A stretch of 64,000 bases of DNA. Origin: Puccinia triticina (lineage: Eukaryota; Basidiomycota; Pucciniomycetes; Pucciniales; Pucciniaceae). Position 1 is the first letter of the stretch; each line of letters begins with the position of its first letter. Location: positions 4,712,001 through 4,776,000 of the forward strand of contig NC_070561.1 of assembly GCF_026914185.1 (NCBI RefSeq). Reading direction: 5' to 3'. This document shows, in pieces, positions 11,025 to 22,420 of this stretch. Both the position numbers and the translations under genes were made by a program. The notes under the pieces were generated by a model. It had not been told where the DNA came from and did no database searches. It worked only from the letters and a program-made list of their open reading frames with translations.

Positions 11025-11110
11025 AGATGGCAAGCAGGTACCTGTTGGGGGGTACCTGCCACCTGTTGGCGGGTACCCCTCACACCCGTGGAGTGGTGCC
11101 GGGTCCCTGA
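11025..11110. repeat. GC-rich GGTACC/GGCGGGTACC terminal-type repeat beside hAT 1
   Basis: The sequence starts AAAGATGGCAAGCAGGTACCTG and continues with repeated GGTACCTGCC / GGCGGGTACC words. The same words flank the second hAT gene (45262-45432) and form an isolated patch (42300-42475), where they end in the complementary CATCTCTA. I take them as hAT-type subterminal repeats. Confidence 0.45.
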
Positions 11111-11311
11111 TTTCTCAGACAGACAGGTACCACACACGGTTACCACCCAGAGATACTCTCCATCCCCTTCCAAGCCCCCGCCCGGATGGGAAGTCCGCTC
11201 TGGAATTCCCTGCCATCCCCGTCCAAAGCCCCGCGCCCCCTGCCTCCCCCCCCCCCCTATAGCAAGTCCAAGCCCAATATAATCCACATTGATATCCAAC
11301 CACCAACCACC

Positions 11312-14216
11312 ATGGCCACCCGCAAGCAAAAAAAACCAACATGCCCCTTGAATCATCTGCCTCACCCCCTCCAAATGACCACGTAAGCCAACCAACCAAA
11401 CTCCTTCCAGAGAAGAACCTGATACTACTCCGTCTAGCACTCAGCCGCCTGCGTCCAGAGCACGCCCTCTCACTGACAAGGAAGAGTTACGTGAGTAAAA
11501 TTATCCTCTTTCTATTTCAGTATAGCTGGCTGGTTTTTTCTGACTGTTTACTCACATCCAGGAAAGGCTCAGAAAATTGCCAGGAATGCCGTTAGTAACA
11601 GCTACATATCTTATGCATTACCTGAGCTCTCCAATCAGCTTGACAAGCATGGCCAGCGAATGATTGCTTATCCTTGCCAAACGTAAGCTTTTCTCTGTTT
11701 GAACTCTCTCTCCCAACGATATATTTAAGTTAACATCCTGATTCAGATGTGGAACAAAGATCAACCGCCCAACGTCCGACTCATCTTGTAGCAACTTACT
11801 CAAGCATGCTTCAATCTGCCCCTGGAAAAAAGCTGAAGTGAAAAGCAATTCCAATCTGGCCAGTCATGGAGTTGGGGGGACTGGAGACATCAATCCAAAA
11901 GAGGTAAGTATCTTGATCAGATTTGATTGTAAGAACACTGAGATTCAAACTACCCCCATATATGTCCCCCAACTCTGTGCCATATGGTGTTCCGAGGCAG
12001 CGAGGCCCTTTTCAGCTCTGTCCGATCCAAGCCATCTTGCAATCCTCCATCCGACAGTTGTCAAGAACTTACCATGCAGACGGACGGTTTTGAGGGACAT
12101 CCATATGCTATACTCAGCTGTACAACAGAGCTATCATTCTGTTTTGAAAGTGAGTTGGTTTGTTTCTATCTTCATTTGATATTATCTTAGGCACACAAAG
12201 GGGCCTTGTACTTAGGTGTAGATGGGTGGCAGTCCCCCAATGGTTTCGACATCTTAGGGATCATGATCTACCGGTTAGATCATCATGGAGCTACAGATAC
12301 CAATGCAACACTAGAGGCAATGCCTCTCAATTTTATTTGTCTCTCACAAAATCACACTGGCGAGTACTTAGCTGAGATGGTCCGTCTGGTAGTTGAGAAG
12401 TTTGGGATTCCACAAAAGGTGTGATTTCATTCAACTGTTCTTTTTCTGCTTTTGAACCCTCCAAAGGCTGATCTTATGTACTTCAGATATGTGGGATAGT
12501 CACCAACAACGCCTCCAACAACCAAGTAATGGTAAATGAGCTCAAAAAGCGTAAGTGGGCTTGCTTCCAAGGGGAGGCACAGTGGGTACGTTGTTTTGCC
12601 CATGTGCTTAACTTGATCGTCAAAAGTATCCTCAGGCCCTTTGGAGCTCAGAAGAAAGAAAATGCATCAAATGATCCAACAGCAACAACAGACCCTGACG
12701 ACTCAGATGGTTTAGAATCATCCGACTTGGATGCAGCAGAGCAGATAAGGCTGTAAGCACAACTCTGCCTTAATTTGAATTCATCGCCTTGCAGGCCTGA
12801 TTTTTTCTTTTCTCTTAGCTTCACCCGCAAGATGGATTTCCAATCTGATGAAGAAGATATTGGAAGCAAGGGTGATTCTATCAATGGACATGACTCGGAT
12901 GCTCAATTGCTCAATCTGGACGACATTGATACAATGAAGAGGAAAATGATTGCTACACAAGTGATTGCTGTAAAATATCTCTGGCTAAAGTAAGCCCGAC
13001 CTCAACTCTGTTTGATTGAATGAATCAGAACTGATACCTTGTTTTTCAGTTTTGTGCAGTTGCTAAGAAACTGAAGCACTCACCAAACTCAAATGCAGAG
13101 TTTTGTGATATCTGCTGCAAATTGGGGTGTCCAACTCCTCATACTGTTGAGCGTGACGTATGCACCCAATGGAATTCTACTCTTGTGCAACTCAGGGGCA
13201 TTATCAGATGCAAGGACACCATGTAAGTGATCCTTTTCAATGTTTACTTGCATATTTAAAGCTAACTCTTCCCCCCAGTCTTGAGTGGCAGCGGAATAAA
13301 CGGCACGGCATCAATCGGAAGTACCATTTGAACACAGCTGACTTCGACTTGGCACACAACTTGGTTGATGTGCTCAACCTTTTCTACGAGATCACACTTC
13401 AAGTGTTGGTATCAGGATTGGATTGCTTAGCCCACATTGTCATGTTCATTGATCAAATAACCAAGCACTTATTGACAGCAATCAGTGGCTCTAATATCCA
13501 CCAGCATTAAGGAATGCTTGCCGACTTGGTTTGAAAGTAACCAACAAGTATTATGCCCTGACCAATACCTCCCCGCTTTATCGGATTGCAATTGGTATGT
13601 TTCAGTTTCTTGTCTAAATCTCATTGATTGTGTTTGATCTAACACATTTCAATCCAGTACTTCATCCATCTTTTAGGGACGAGTACTTCAAACTAGCAAA
13701 ATGGGAGCTGGAATGGATAGCTGAAGCTATACAACTGAATCGGGATATGTGGGTAACATTCTATAAGCCTCAATCAACAGATACAACCCCTGTGAAATCA
13801 TCAACAATCAACACAAGCTCCAAGGTAATCATCTCAGGATTTTGACTCTATCTTGCCTCGTTACTCATATGTACCTTAATCTTCTACAGCCTAGGACCAG
13901 CATGCTTGCAAGGTACTGCTGCTGCAGCTCGAGGTGGCCACCTATCAACTGACCCTTTGGATGTTTGGCTTGCCGGGGGTCTCATACTGGATGGTAACAA
14001 ACACGTAAATACGCTGAGGTGGTGGCTCCAGCAAAAGAAATCAGGAAAAACTCACAGCGGCCTCTTGTATATGGCACTGGACGTTTTGAGCTGTCCGGGT
14101 GAGTTTTAAACTTACCAAAATCAGTGATTGATCAATTTAACTGATCATCTGAACGTCTTACATTCAAAGCAACCTCTGTTGATGTCAAGAGAGCGTTCAG
14201 CTTTGGGCGCGATTAA
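11312..14216 (+). pseudogene. hAT transposase 1 (multi-exon), changed at one catalytic-type Asp
   Basis: Many short exons spell a hAT transposase. From ATG 11312: a BED-type zinc finger (Cys pair around the intron at 11684-11748, then DSSCSNLLKHASICPWKK), then a LCAIWCSEAARPFSALSDPS segment, then YLGVDGWQSPNGFD (first Asp), and IVTNNASNN, where the family normally has TDNASN. Next come RCFAHVLNLIVKSILRPFG, an acidic linker, TQWNSTLVQLRG, and the C-terminal dimerisation region DPLDVWLAGG...LRWWLQQKKSG...MALDVLSCP|ATSVDVKRAFSFGRD ending in TAA at 14214-14216. Typical GT-AG introns of 50-90 nt separate these. The Asp-to-Asn change and an unclear first exon suggest it is no longer active. A more decayed relative is at 43.3-45.1 kb. 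Confidence 0.75.
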
Positions 14217-14310
14217 ATTACAGGAAAGAGGCACAAGCTCTCAGCACAAGATCCAGAGGGGGCCTAAAATCATGTAACATACAAAACACAACCAAACATG
14301 TGAAATGGAA

Positions 14311-14480
14311 AGGGGACAGGGACTTTACTGGGGACTGGGAAAGAATACTTTACTGGGGACTGGGGACTGGGGACTGAGTACTTTACTGGGGACTGGATAC
14401 TTTACTGGGGACTGGAGACAGAATAATTTACTGGGGACTGAGAACTGGGCACTGGAAACTTGACTGGGTACTGGGGACAG
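14311..14480. repeat. GGGGACT-type minisatellite
   Basis: About ten copies of (T)ACTGGGGACTGG-like words in tandem, with short AGAATA or GAGTAC spacers. There is strong G/C strand asymmetry: the plus strand is G-rich, with repeated GGGG runs. It sits in the 3' flank of hAT 1. Confidence 0.7.
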
Positions 14481-14966
14481 TAGGGGAATGTGAGCAAACA
14501 GAGAGACAGATATTCCAACACCCTGTACTCTCCATCTTTACATATTTCATCACAGACTAACTTCTCAGATGTGAAGAAGCTAAACAAAGACCAGAGGAAT
14601 ATTTACAATCCAACTGGACAATTCAACAATTTCCTTCTCACAAATTGATTGGTCCAAGATAGTCCCCCTGAGGGGGTGATTCACAGATGTAAAAAGAAAA
14701 AGAAAGGAATAGGTGTCAGTGAAAGTGAAGAAAACTGAGGGGACAAGCCAACTGCAAACCTTAATCGTCCCGAAAGCAGACTGGGGTCCAGAGATGGGCG
14801 GATATATGAAGTTTATCAGAGTTAAACATGATCCTCATAGAAGTTGAGATGCGCAAGAAGACTCACAAATGCCTGATCTTCAAACATAGTTTGGAGGATC
14901 TTGAGAAGGAAACCACATGCAGGAGTTAAAAGATGTATTTTATGGTAAGCCAAATCCCTGATTGCT

Positions 14967-15050
14967 TCTTGTGACCAACACTCCCATCTTCAACCAACAC
15001 TCCCATACTTGTGACCAACGCTCTCATCTTCTTGTGACCAACGCTCCCAC
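14967..15050. repeat. Tandem repeat GTGACCAACRCTCCCATCTT
   Basis: Four degenerate units of about 20-27 bp (TTGTGACCAACACTCCCATC and variants) lie immediately before the Rpb7-like exon. Confidence 0.65.
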
Positions 15051-15057
15051 CTCCCAG

Positions 15058-15596
15058 ATGCCATGCACCCATGTCTTCTGGGTTCATCCGTCCCAGTTTA
15101 GTGGGACCATTGTAGAAGACATCAAAGCCCGGCTCCCTCGTGAGGTCAAAGGCACCTGCAGTGAGCGCTGGCACCCCCAATCTTTCTGAGTGAAGATTCT
15201 AACCATTTTGAATCCCCAGGCGCGTTGGGATATATCATTGACGTCATCAAAATTGACAATGTGAGTGGTGGGAGGGTACCACCTGGACTAGGGTCAGCAA
15301 GATTTGAGGTTACATATCAGGCACTTGTGTGCAGGGTTTTCAGGGAAGAAGTCGTTGATGCGCCTGTTACCAAGGTCATGCCGGTGGGCTTCTTTGCTTA
15401 CATTGGTCCAGTGAAAGTCTTCATTTCTGAACAAGTGAGTCAGCAATCTGCTTCTCAACAACCCAGCCCTTATGCTAAATGCAAATATTTTTTTCCCAGA
15501 ACATACCTTCAGACCTCAAGTTCAATGCCAACATCAACCCGCCCCGTTTTTCCTCGGAGGAAGATCCAGCAATCATTGCAAGGGGGAACTCAGACG
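15058..15596 (+). pseudogene. RPB7-like: Truncated RNA polymerase II subunit Rpb7-like gene
   Basis: Three exons with good splice sites: 15058-15160 (donor GTGAGC), 15220-15434 (acceptor CCCCAG, donor GTGAGT), and 15500 onward (acceptor TTTTTTTCCCAG). The joined product reads HVFWVHPSQFSGTIVEDIKA, then EVKGTCSALGYIIDVIKIDN, GRVPPGL, EVVDAPVTKVMPVGFFAYIG, PVKVF and NIPSDLKFNANINPPRF. This follows Rpb7 through its N-terminal RNP domain into the S1/OB domain. Rpb7 pairs with Rpb4 as the stalk of Pol II. Similarity stops after IIARGN, at the junction with Copia 1 (about 15590-15600), so about 50 C-terminal residues are lost. The N-terminal few residues are also missing or lie in an unseen exon. 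It is probably a diverged, broken duplicate. Confidence 0.75.
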
Positions 15597-17092
15597 GCTG
15601 TCCTCCTTCCAATATCCAGTTGTAGCTCTTGTGAACCCGCCAGGTAACCAATGAGGTGCTTAACACCCTTCCAGTGGTTGACGCCAGGTTTTGCGGAGAA
15701 ACGCGCGAGAAGGTTCACGGCAAAAGCTATGTCGGGCCGAGCTCCTACTGCCAGATAACTTAAAAACCCCATGATTGATAAGTACAGTGTAGAATCTGAT
15801 TCCACACCAGAAGGGTCAGTGATAAGCGCAAGAGAGGGTGGCAAAGGAGTCCCAGTTGTCAGCACTTGGTCCCAGTGATCTCAAAGTACCTGATCCAGGA
15901 GCTTAGGTTGCCTCAGGTGAAAACCCGTTGCTGATCACTGTACCTGCAGTCCAACGATGGACTTGATCCCATCTGACCATTTGATCTGAAGCACGCCTTT
16001 CAGATTCTTTTCCAGGCGCCGCAGTAGTTTGTCCAAAGATCCGGTCACTATTCCATCGTCCACGTGTGTCCAGACAATGCCAACTTTGTTCTGATGCTGA
16101 AGTGTGTAAAGACTGTTATCATACTGACTTGCGCTGTAGCTAAAGTTAGTCAGGATCCCTTTCAAATGTATCCACCAGCTGCAGCGCACGGCTTGCTTCG
16201 TGCCATATAGGGCCTTGTGCAGCTTCATCGCATACCCTGGAGGTAGATTCATTCCTTCTGGGGCCTTGGCCCAGACTTCTTCATTGATAGGTGAGTTTAG
16301 ATACGCCGCAACAAAATCAAAGGACCGGACTGGCCAATTGAACTTTGCAGCCAGCGTGAACAGCAGCCGAATGGACACAAAATTTGCAGTTGGCGCAAAC
16401 GTTTTGTTGAAGTCATATCCTTCTATCTGGGTGAAACCATTAGCGACGTACCTGGCTTTCCACCTGATCACCTCCGACTGGTCATTTGACTTTTTGGCAA
16501 AAACCCAACGTCCGTCCAATGGCGTTCAACCTTTTGGACATGACAGCGCCGGCCACACCTTCATCCTGAGGAGATTACTCAACTCCTCCTCGATGGTGAA
16601 TTTCCATTTGTCCCACTGCGCCTATTTCAAAGCCTGTTTGTACGTCCGCGGCACTGATGAAGCAAAAAATGAGCAGTCCTGCAACAACTTATCTACGACG
16701 AGTTCCTGTTGTTGAACCAAAACATCAGTGCTGAAATCACCCAGCATCAGTTTATTCATGGCAAAATCTAGCTTGTGTTTGTTTGGCAGTGCTTCCTGAT
16801 CTGGTATATCAGTCACTCCCTTCTTTGATGGGATCTCAGGCAGAACAGGGATGATCGGCGATGGGAGAGGCAAAACTGGGGAACTTAGCACCTGCGCTGA
16901 GGGGCGCTTGTCTTTCCATTGAACCACCACCAATGCCACAAGTTGATTGGATTCTGGGATCCAGAAAATCCACCCTTTGCTGTCATCACAGCTCGCAACG
17001 ACTCGGCCCTCTAGTGCCTGATTATCCAGTTTCTTGCCCTTCTCCACGGGAATGTGTATGAAACCTGTCTCACCAAAAATCCAGGCTTTCAA
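15590..17092 (-). pseudogene. Copia 1 integrase tail, RT and start of RNase H
   Basis: Three frame-shifted pieces. 17092-16622 is the integrase C-terminal region (KAWIFGETGFIHIPVEKGKK). 16519-15935 is RT, with GRWVFAKKSNDQSEVIRWKA, FDFVAAYLNSPINEEVW and the active-site box VWTHVDDGIVTG. 15865-15590 is the segment before RNase H (GARPDIAFAVNLLARFSAKP). The breaks between pieces show decay. Confidence 0.75.
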
Positions 17093-17220
17093 TTGTAAAA
17101 AGCTTCCCAGGGAGTCATCTCACCGCTCGATTTGCTAGGCAGTTGGTTCAGAGTATTGCTGGCCCAGATGTAGCCAAAACCCCAGAACGACTTGTCCAGC
17201 TTGCTGTCAATCAGTAGAGT

Positions 17221-18465
17221 TCAACCCATTTTGCTAAGTGTCCTGCTGTATCGCTCAATAGCCCCATTTTGATAATGGTGGTAGGGTAACGCACGTTCAG
17301 CTGTGATACCCTTATCAGAAAGAAATTGTAGGAAAAATGTACTTTTAAACTTGCCACCGTTGTCGCTGCGGATGGTCTTGACCTTATCCACGGTGCACAG
17401 CTCCCACCGTTTGATAGTCGCGATCAACAGGTTGCAGGATTGGTCTTTTGTCTTCATGACTTTTGCCTCCAAATATCCCGTCCCAAGGTCTCTGATCGTT
17501 AAGACAAATTGTCCCCCGTTGAAAGTTGCGACCTGGAAAGGACCTATGATATCACACGATATAATAGAAAGCCTCTTGAGATCTCTGTCAGTAGTTGTTA
17601 GCCTATTCTTCAGCACACTTTTACTGATGGCGCAGGTCGCGCATTTGACCTCTCCCCTAGGTAGCACACGCGGTAGGCCTAACACCTGTCTGAACTTGCA
17701 AAGCCTGCGGATCTTTCTCAAAATAGCGTGCCCGAAGAGGCAATGCCAGTACATTAGCGTCTTCTCGGCTGCTGTCAGCTCTTTACCACTCAAACTCTCA
17801 GCCACTGGCACATCGACAGGTATAAGAAATTGGGGTTTTAGTTGCAATCGCTCATGGGTGTTAATAGGACAGAAAGAGGGAACAAATTTTGTGTTTTGAC
17901 AGGGAGGGGAAGCAGGAACAGTTCCTTGCACAGAATAGTTGAGCAATGGTAGCGGGAAAATCCATTTGTTTTGTTGCGCAATGAACGGACACGAGAAAAG
18001 TTTTGAACCTGTCTTGCTGTAGATGTCATAGCAGTCACATTCTACGTTGTACGTGAAATATGAGTTAGCTTTGCAGATCGCGGCCAAAGATATAAGTGTG
18101 GTCCTTGTAAGCTTACAGTAAAGCACGCCGTGGATAGTGACACGTTGGTTGTCCAAACCACTGAACTGAAGGTCTCCTTGGCCAGTTATAAAGGCAGGAC
18201 TCCCTTCTGTAGCTACTTTAAGGGGAACAGGGGACGGGAATGAGCAAAAATTAAAGAAAAAACAAATGTCACCACACAGATGGTGGGATGCACCAGAATC
18301 CACTATTGGACCCTTGGCCATTTCCACATCAATTTGCCCGAAGTGAATGTTTGCCAGGTCGTCTGTCAAATCGCCCAGCTCCACAATCCTGGGTCCTCCC
18401 CCTTCACTTGTTCCCTGGACATCAGCCTCCGCCATCCTTGCGAGAGTCTCACACCACTCCATCAT
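17221..18465 (-). pseudogene. Copia 1 protease and integrase
   Basis: 414 open codons. Protease: PIVDSGASHHLC. Integrase zinc-binding region: HCLFGHAILRKIRRL with CATCAISK. Integrase core: IISCDIIGPFQV (first Asp), IRSDNGGKF (second Asp) and HYQNGAIERYSRT (Glu), then a stop at 17221. The ATG at 18465 is only the first Met of the surviving frame; Gag would have preceded it. Confidence 0.8.
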
Positions 18466-18479
18466 GAGTTTTAAAAATT

Positions 18480-18745
18480 TATAATAGAAACAATTTAAGA
18501 AAAACTGGCAGCTTTTTGGTGTGTTCCCTGAAAGTAAATATTAATATAGTTTCTGAGAAACCAACAGGGTATGGGTTCAAAAAGAAGTCAAAAATCATGA
18601 TCTTCAAAACATGAGGAACTTTGGTAAAGATTGAGAATAAATTAAACCTTATCATTAGATTGGCCTTGTTTTCAGCGTAGGTATGGCACAAATTTTACAC
18701 ATACATTACACAATACATCAAGTATTGTTCCAGGTCATTTCAGAA
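18480..18745. repeat. Dispersed repeat, copy A (diverged copy at 48.7-49.1 kb)
   Basis: It shares ordered blocks with 48725-49085: TTTAAGAAAAACTGGCA, GGGTATGGGTT, and a final TACATTACACAAaACATC...ATTGTTCCAGG. Spacing differs because of indels, so the copies are old. No coding content; class unknown. Confidence 0.45.
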
Positions 18746-19450
18746 TATTTTGTGGCAGACATTAAATTTGCCTTCAAACCCGCATCTACATGAGATCAAA
18801 CCAAATCTATGACTGAGTTCAGAGATGGAACTTGCACGCAGCCTGTCTGACTGGGGGGAATCCCTTCCGGTCAAAAGGGCTGTAAACCCTACCAACTGGA
18901 AGGAATACCTTCCAGTAGAAAATAATATAAATAGGGCGTCCATTTTCACCAATGGTTTTCCCCCACGCTCCCCCGCCTGGGCACTTCAAAGCCACAGGGG
19001 AGTTTCAAAGGCAACGGGGGCTGAGGGTACTGGTTAGCAGGATTTGCGCCAGCCCTACTGAGTTGGCTAAAATCATAAACTCATGGTTTCAGGTTCAATA
19101 AACAGGGGAAACCCATGAGTTACAGGAATTATTAAACTTAGATGAGTTTGATAATGAATAAGAAATAATCCTGGAAGCTATTCCTCAGGGTTCTAGACTA
19201 CAAGAGGACGCCATAGAGATCAAGATCAGTTCAATAAAATGCTACTTTTTACAATAAGACATAAACAAAATATAAAAGAGGAGTTTGGGATAAGTAAGGA
19301 TAAAATGAATTTGGCAAATTGCCATACTTTTCTGGAGTGGACCTCTTTTTAGCTGTTGGTAGGTATGTACTATATAATAGGTGAGAATGGTGAGAGCTGA
19401 AAGGCTAAATAAATCATTACAAATAAGTGTTTTATGGAAGATTTCTTAGG

Positions 19451-19903
19451 CAAGGCTGAAACGCTGCGCTGCACTACAAAAAAGCAGTCTTTTAGCGCAG
19501 CGCAGCGGGGAACCGCTGCGCGGTCAGCCCAAAAAGCAGTAGCGCAGCGCCAGTCCCGCTGCGCTACCGCTGAAAATAGCGGGGTCCCGCTTTTTTCCGG
19601 ACCCAAGAAGCGGTAGCGCCGCGGGCGGGGCCACTCCTTTCAGCGCCGCGCAGCGGCCACCAAAACAGCTGCGCTTTGCGCTGCGCTTTTTTGGCTGGCA
19701 GCAGGGCAGCGCTACGCGGCCAGCTCAAAATGCGGTAGCGCAGCGATGGTTCCGCTGCGCTACCGCTGAAAGTAGCGGGTCCCTGTTTCTTGCCAGACCC
19801 AAAAAGCAATAGCGCAGCGGGCGGGGCCGCTACTTTCAGCGCAGCGCAGCGGCCACCAAAACCGCTGCGCTGCACTTTTTGAAGCGCAGCGCTTTCACCC
19901 TTG
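19451..19903. mobile_element. hAT-type MITE, 453 bp, TSD TCTTAGG
   Basis: The ends are imperfect inverted repeats: CAAGGCTGAAACGCTGCGC on the left, and on the right the complement of CAAGGGTGAAAGCGCTGCGC. Flanking direct repeats TCTTAGG (19444-19450 and 19904-19910) are the size expected for hAT insertions (7-8 bp). The inside is packed with GCGCAGCG / CGCTGCGC words in both directions and a tandemly repeated unit of about 190 bp (two copies). No coding capacity. It sits 2 nt beyond the stop codon of the minus-strand gene ending at 19906, so that stop lies within the duplicated target. Confidence 0.85.
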
Positions 19904-19905
19904 TC

Positions 19906-21413
19906 TTAGGGTTCACTTCTGAAAGGTGCATGTTTCTGCTTAATTAACTCCAATTCTTCTGAACAACCTAGGAAAATTGACATCGGTTCAAACCATTGTG
20001 GCGTGCGTCGTATTTCATTAAACCGCCTGTATGGATTTTTTGGCAGTGTTGAATGCTCAAAATTTGGTAGATATGTGATTTGGGAGGTACAACTGTCCCA
20101 TTGCACATTCTCAAGCTTCAATATCTTAAGGAATTTCAGAGCTACACTTTTCATCTGTCAGGGAAGAAAATTTGTCAGCCTTGCTCAACAGGGACCCAAG
20201 ATGAGATACATACTTCAAGAAGTTTCCTGGCAATATATTTTGGTGTGATTGGCTTTTCTTTGGGGTGTCTTCCATTCTGGATGTTGGCCAGTGCCGTCAT
20301 GCGCTGGATGCCGGCCTTCCCAGTGGTAATTTGCTCAACAGTGATTTTACTCTTGGTGATGTACTGGATGGCTTCCATTGCATCAGCTACATCCCAATAC
20401 CACCTTGGGCCCCCTGATGTTTCAGCTGGCCAACATTCAGTAGTCAACATTTCTGTCCTGTAGATCAATTAAATTTGTTTCACTCACCCTGGGGATGACC
20501 TTTACCAGAGGCACTATCACTTTCTGGCCTAGGGAAGAGACCATCTTGATCTTCAGTTGGTTTGTAAGCTATGATGGAATCAGAGGAGTGAGAATGTCAG
20601 TTGGAAGGGGCATTATTTGGCTAAGCTGATTTACTTACATTCTTCTTCCCAATCAGCTTGGTTACTTTGTTCCATTGCCCCAACCTTCTTATCCTCTGGA
20701 CAATCAAGTTGTCCCAGAGAGCGGCTAGCTTTGAATTCCGCCTTCAACCCTTCTATTTTTTTCATTGTTGGTTCAAAAAAACGTTCAACAAGCGTTGGAT
20801 TGGTATCGCTCTTGAAACGCAAGTGCCACTTATTTACAAGAAACTGCTCCAATGTCAAAAGAATTAGTTGTGCAACCTGCCATCATCACTCAAACAATTA
20901 CTCACACGTCTGTTCGCCTCCCCAGCCATATAATTAACAATCATCAACTTATGGTTTTTCTCTTCCACACTTAAAATTGTTTTCAAAACTGTTCCCTTCA
21001 CCCCCTCACCCCCTCTCTTTGCGTTAGTATCCCTGATTTGGATGAGGTCAATGGATTCCTGGGATTGCAAGGATCAGTGCCCCAAAATCCAGGCTATTAA
21101 AATTAAGCTTCTTGAAACTCACAATGTAATGGGTAGCAGAATCCCTTTCTTCATACAGTGACACCAAACGTGTACCAGGAAATGAAGTAATCTTGAGAAA
21201 ATAACGAGCCTCCGCTCTGAATTGGAATCAAAATCAGTATTTCATCTTGATGGGAAGATGGTGATTACAAACTATTTGGAGAGCTTACTTTGATCCCCAA
21301 AAGGTGTACTTTTTTTTATCTGTGCCAACGACAGGCACTTCTTGGCGTATGGAAGCAAGCTTGTACTTGGGTATTGGGGTCCCGTCCAAGTCCAACTCCA
21401 AGGGAGATTCCAT
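19906..21413 (-). CDS. Multi-exon gene of unknown function, probably rust-specific
   Basis: I do not recognise a named domain. From ATG 21413 the first exon (to 21289) encodes a short acidic start and GTPIPKYKLASIRQEVPVVG. A phase-2 splice joins FWGSK to AEARYFLKITSFPGTRLVSL (exon 21216-21123). A further exon from about 21057 begins ESIDLIQIRDTNAK and ends GEANRRV. Next come FLVNKWHLRFKSDTNPTLVE, then a segment with GQKVIVPLVKVIPR, then GGPRWYWDVADAMEAIQYIT, and the final exon with NEIRRTPQWFEPMSIFLGCS up to the TAA at 19908-19906. All exons are open with usable GT-AG sites, so it may be intact. The exact inner boundaries are approximate. A hAT MITE interrupts its 3' UTR directly after the stop. 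Confidence 0.5.
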
Positions 21414-22050
21414 ATTAAGGTTTTATGTTGATCCTTTAGTTGATTATTGGATGATATGATGACCCAACAAAACAAAGTCAACACAAAATCAAAATTCACA
21501 GGTGGGGGGTTGATTGACAAGTGCCGTTTTGCAGAGGAAGAGGAAACTGCTAGGCCAAAGCTGAATAATTGGAGCGGGGCCAACATTAGGTCCTCCTGAT
21601 AAGCCTCCCACTGAGGCTTCAAAGATGTCTCTTGGGAGAGGCCACAAAACACAACCCTCCCCAGAAGGTCTTCTCTAGCGTCCACTTTGGCTGTTGCTTT
21701 CATGGTACTTGCCGCTGGTCACTTCATTACAGTTCCCTGCATCAAGTGCGGGAAGAGAGGCAATGGGGGGGTTTCCCCTTCTGAACTCAACCAGGGAAGA
21801 GGAATTGAGCAGCAAAAGTATCATCTCTATTCCGGCAAATATAAGAGTTCAGGGGTTCAGGCGCCAGCCTGAAAACCCCTAGACCGGGTGTGAAATCTAG
21901 GGAAAATGACTCTGAAGTGGGGCCGGGTCTGGTGATCTGAGGAAGGAGTATGTAGCAAGTACTTTCCAACTCCTGCTTGGAGGGGTATTGCCATATGAAT
22001 ACCTTGAGACGGGTCTTGGGTGTGCATGCATGACGCGAGCTGCTATGTAC
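21414..22050. other. Upstream flank of the unknown gene
   Basis: Contains a minus-strand open stretch (21703-21545, beginning MKATAKVDAREDLLGR) that could be a 5' exon of the gene below or chance. Nothing else is recognisable. Confidence 0.25.
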
Positions 22051-22330
22051 ATAGCAGATTGTTATGTTTTACTTATAACATGCATCACTGCACCAACAGA
22101 TACATAATATCTGTATTGGTCCGAGGGGAGCACCGGGCCCGGACAGTATATGTACCGGTCACCCACCAATATGATGTTTTGGTGGGTGACCGGTATGTTT
22201 ATGTAGAGGGAACACTGTTGTTTCTTCCGCTGGGACTGATATGGTTGTATCGGTCCGAGAGGAAGGAGGGCAAGCCTCTTGGACCAATATGACATATATC
22301 AGTCCAAGAGGCTTCATGGCAATGGTGGAT
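22050..22330. repeat. Palindrome-rich MITE-like segment
   Basis: Two strong hairpins: ACCGGTCACCCACCAA (22155) pairs perfectly with its complement ending at 22196 across a 9-nt loop, and AAGCCTCTTGGAC (22273) pairs with GTCCAAGAGGCTT (about 22303). Words such as TATTGGTCCGAG recur in both directions. Non-coding; boundaries uncertain. Confidence 0.5.
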
Positions 22331-22420
22331 GACTGGGGGTGGAAGGGTGAGCTTACCGGTAACACCTATTGGGTTTCTTTTGGTTTGGGTCAACAGTTGC
22401 CGCACGAAGAAATGATGGTA

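Larger units (their letters stand above)
15590..18465 (-). mobile_element. Copia-type retrotransposon fragment 1, truncated at both ends
   Basis: The minus-strand pol order protease, integrase, RT is Copia (Ty1) type. Gag is missing upstream of 18465, and the element stops at about 15590, in the segment after RT, fused to the Rpb7-like gene. No LTR was found on either side. The frame is broken into at least four pieces. Confidence 0.8.
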
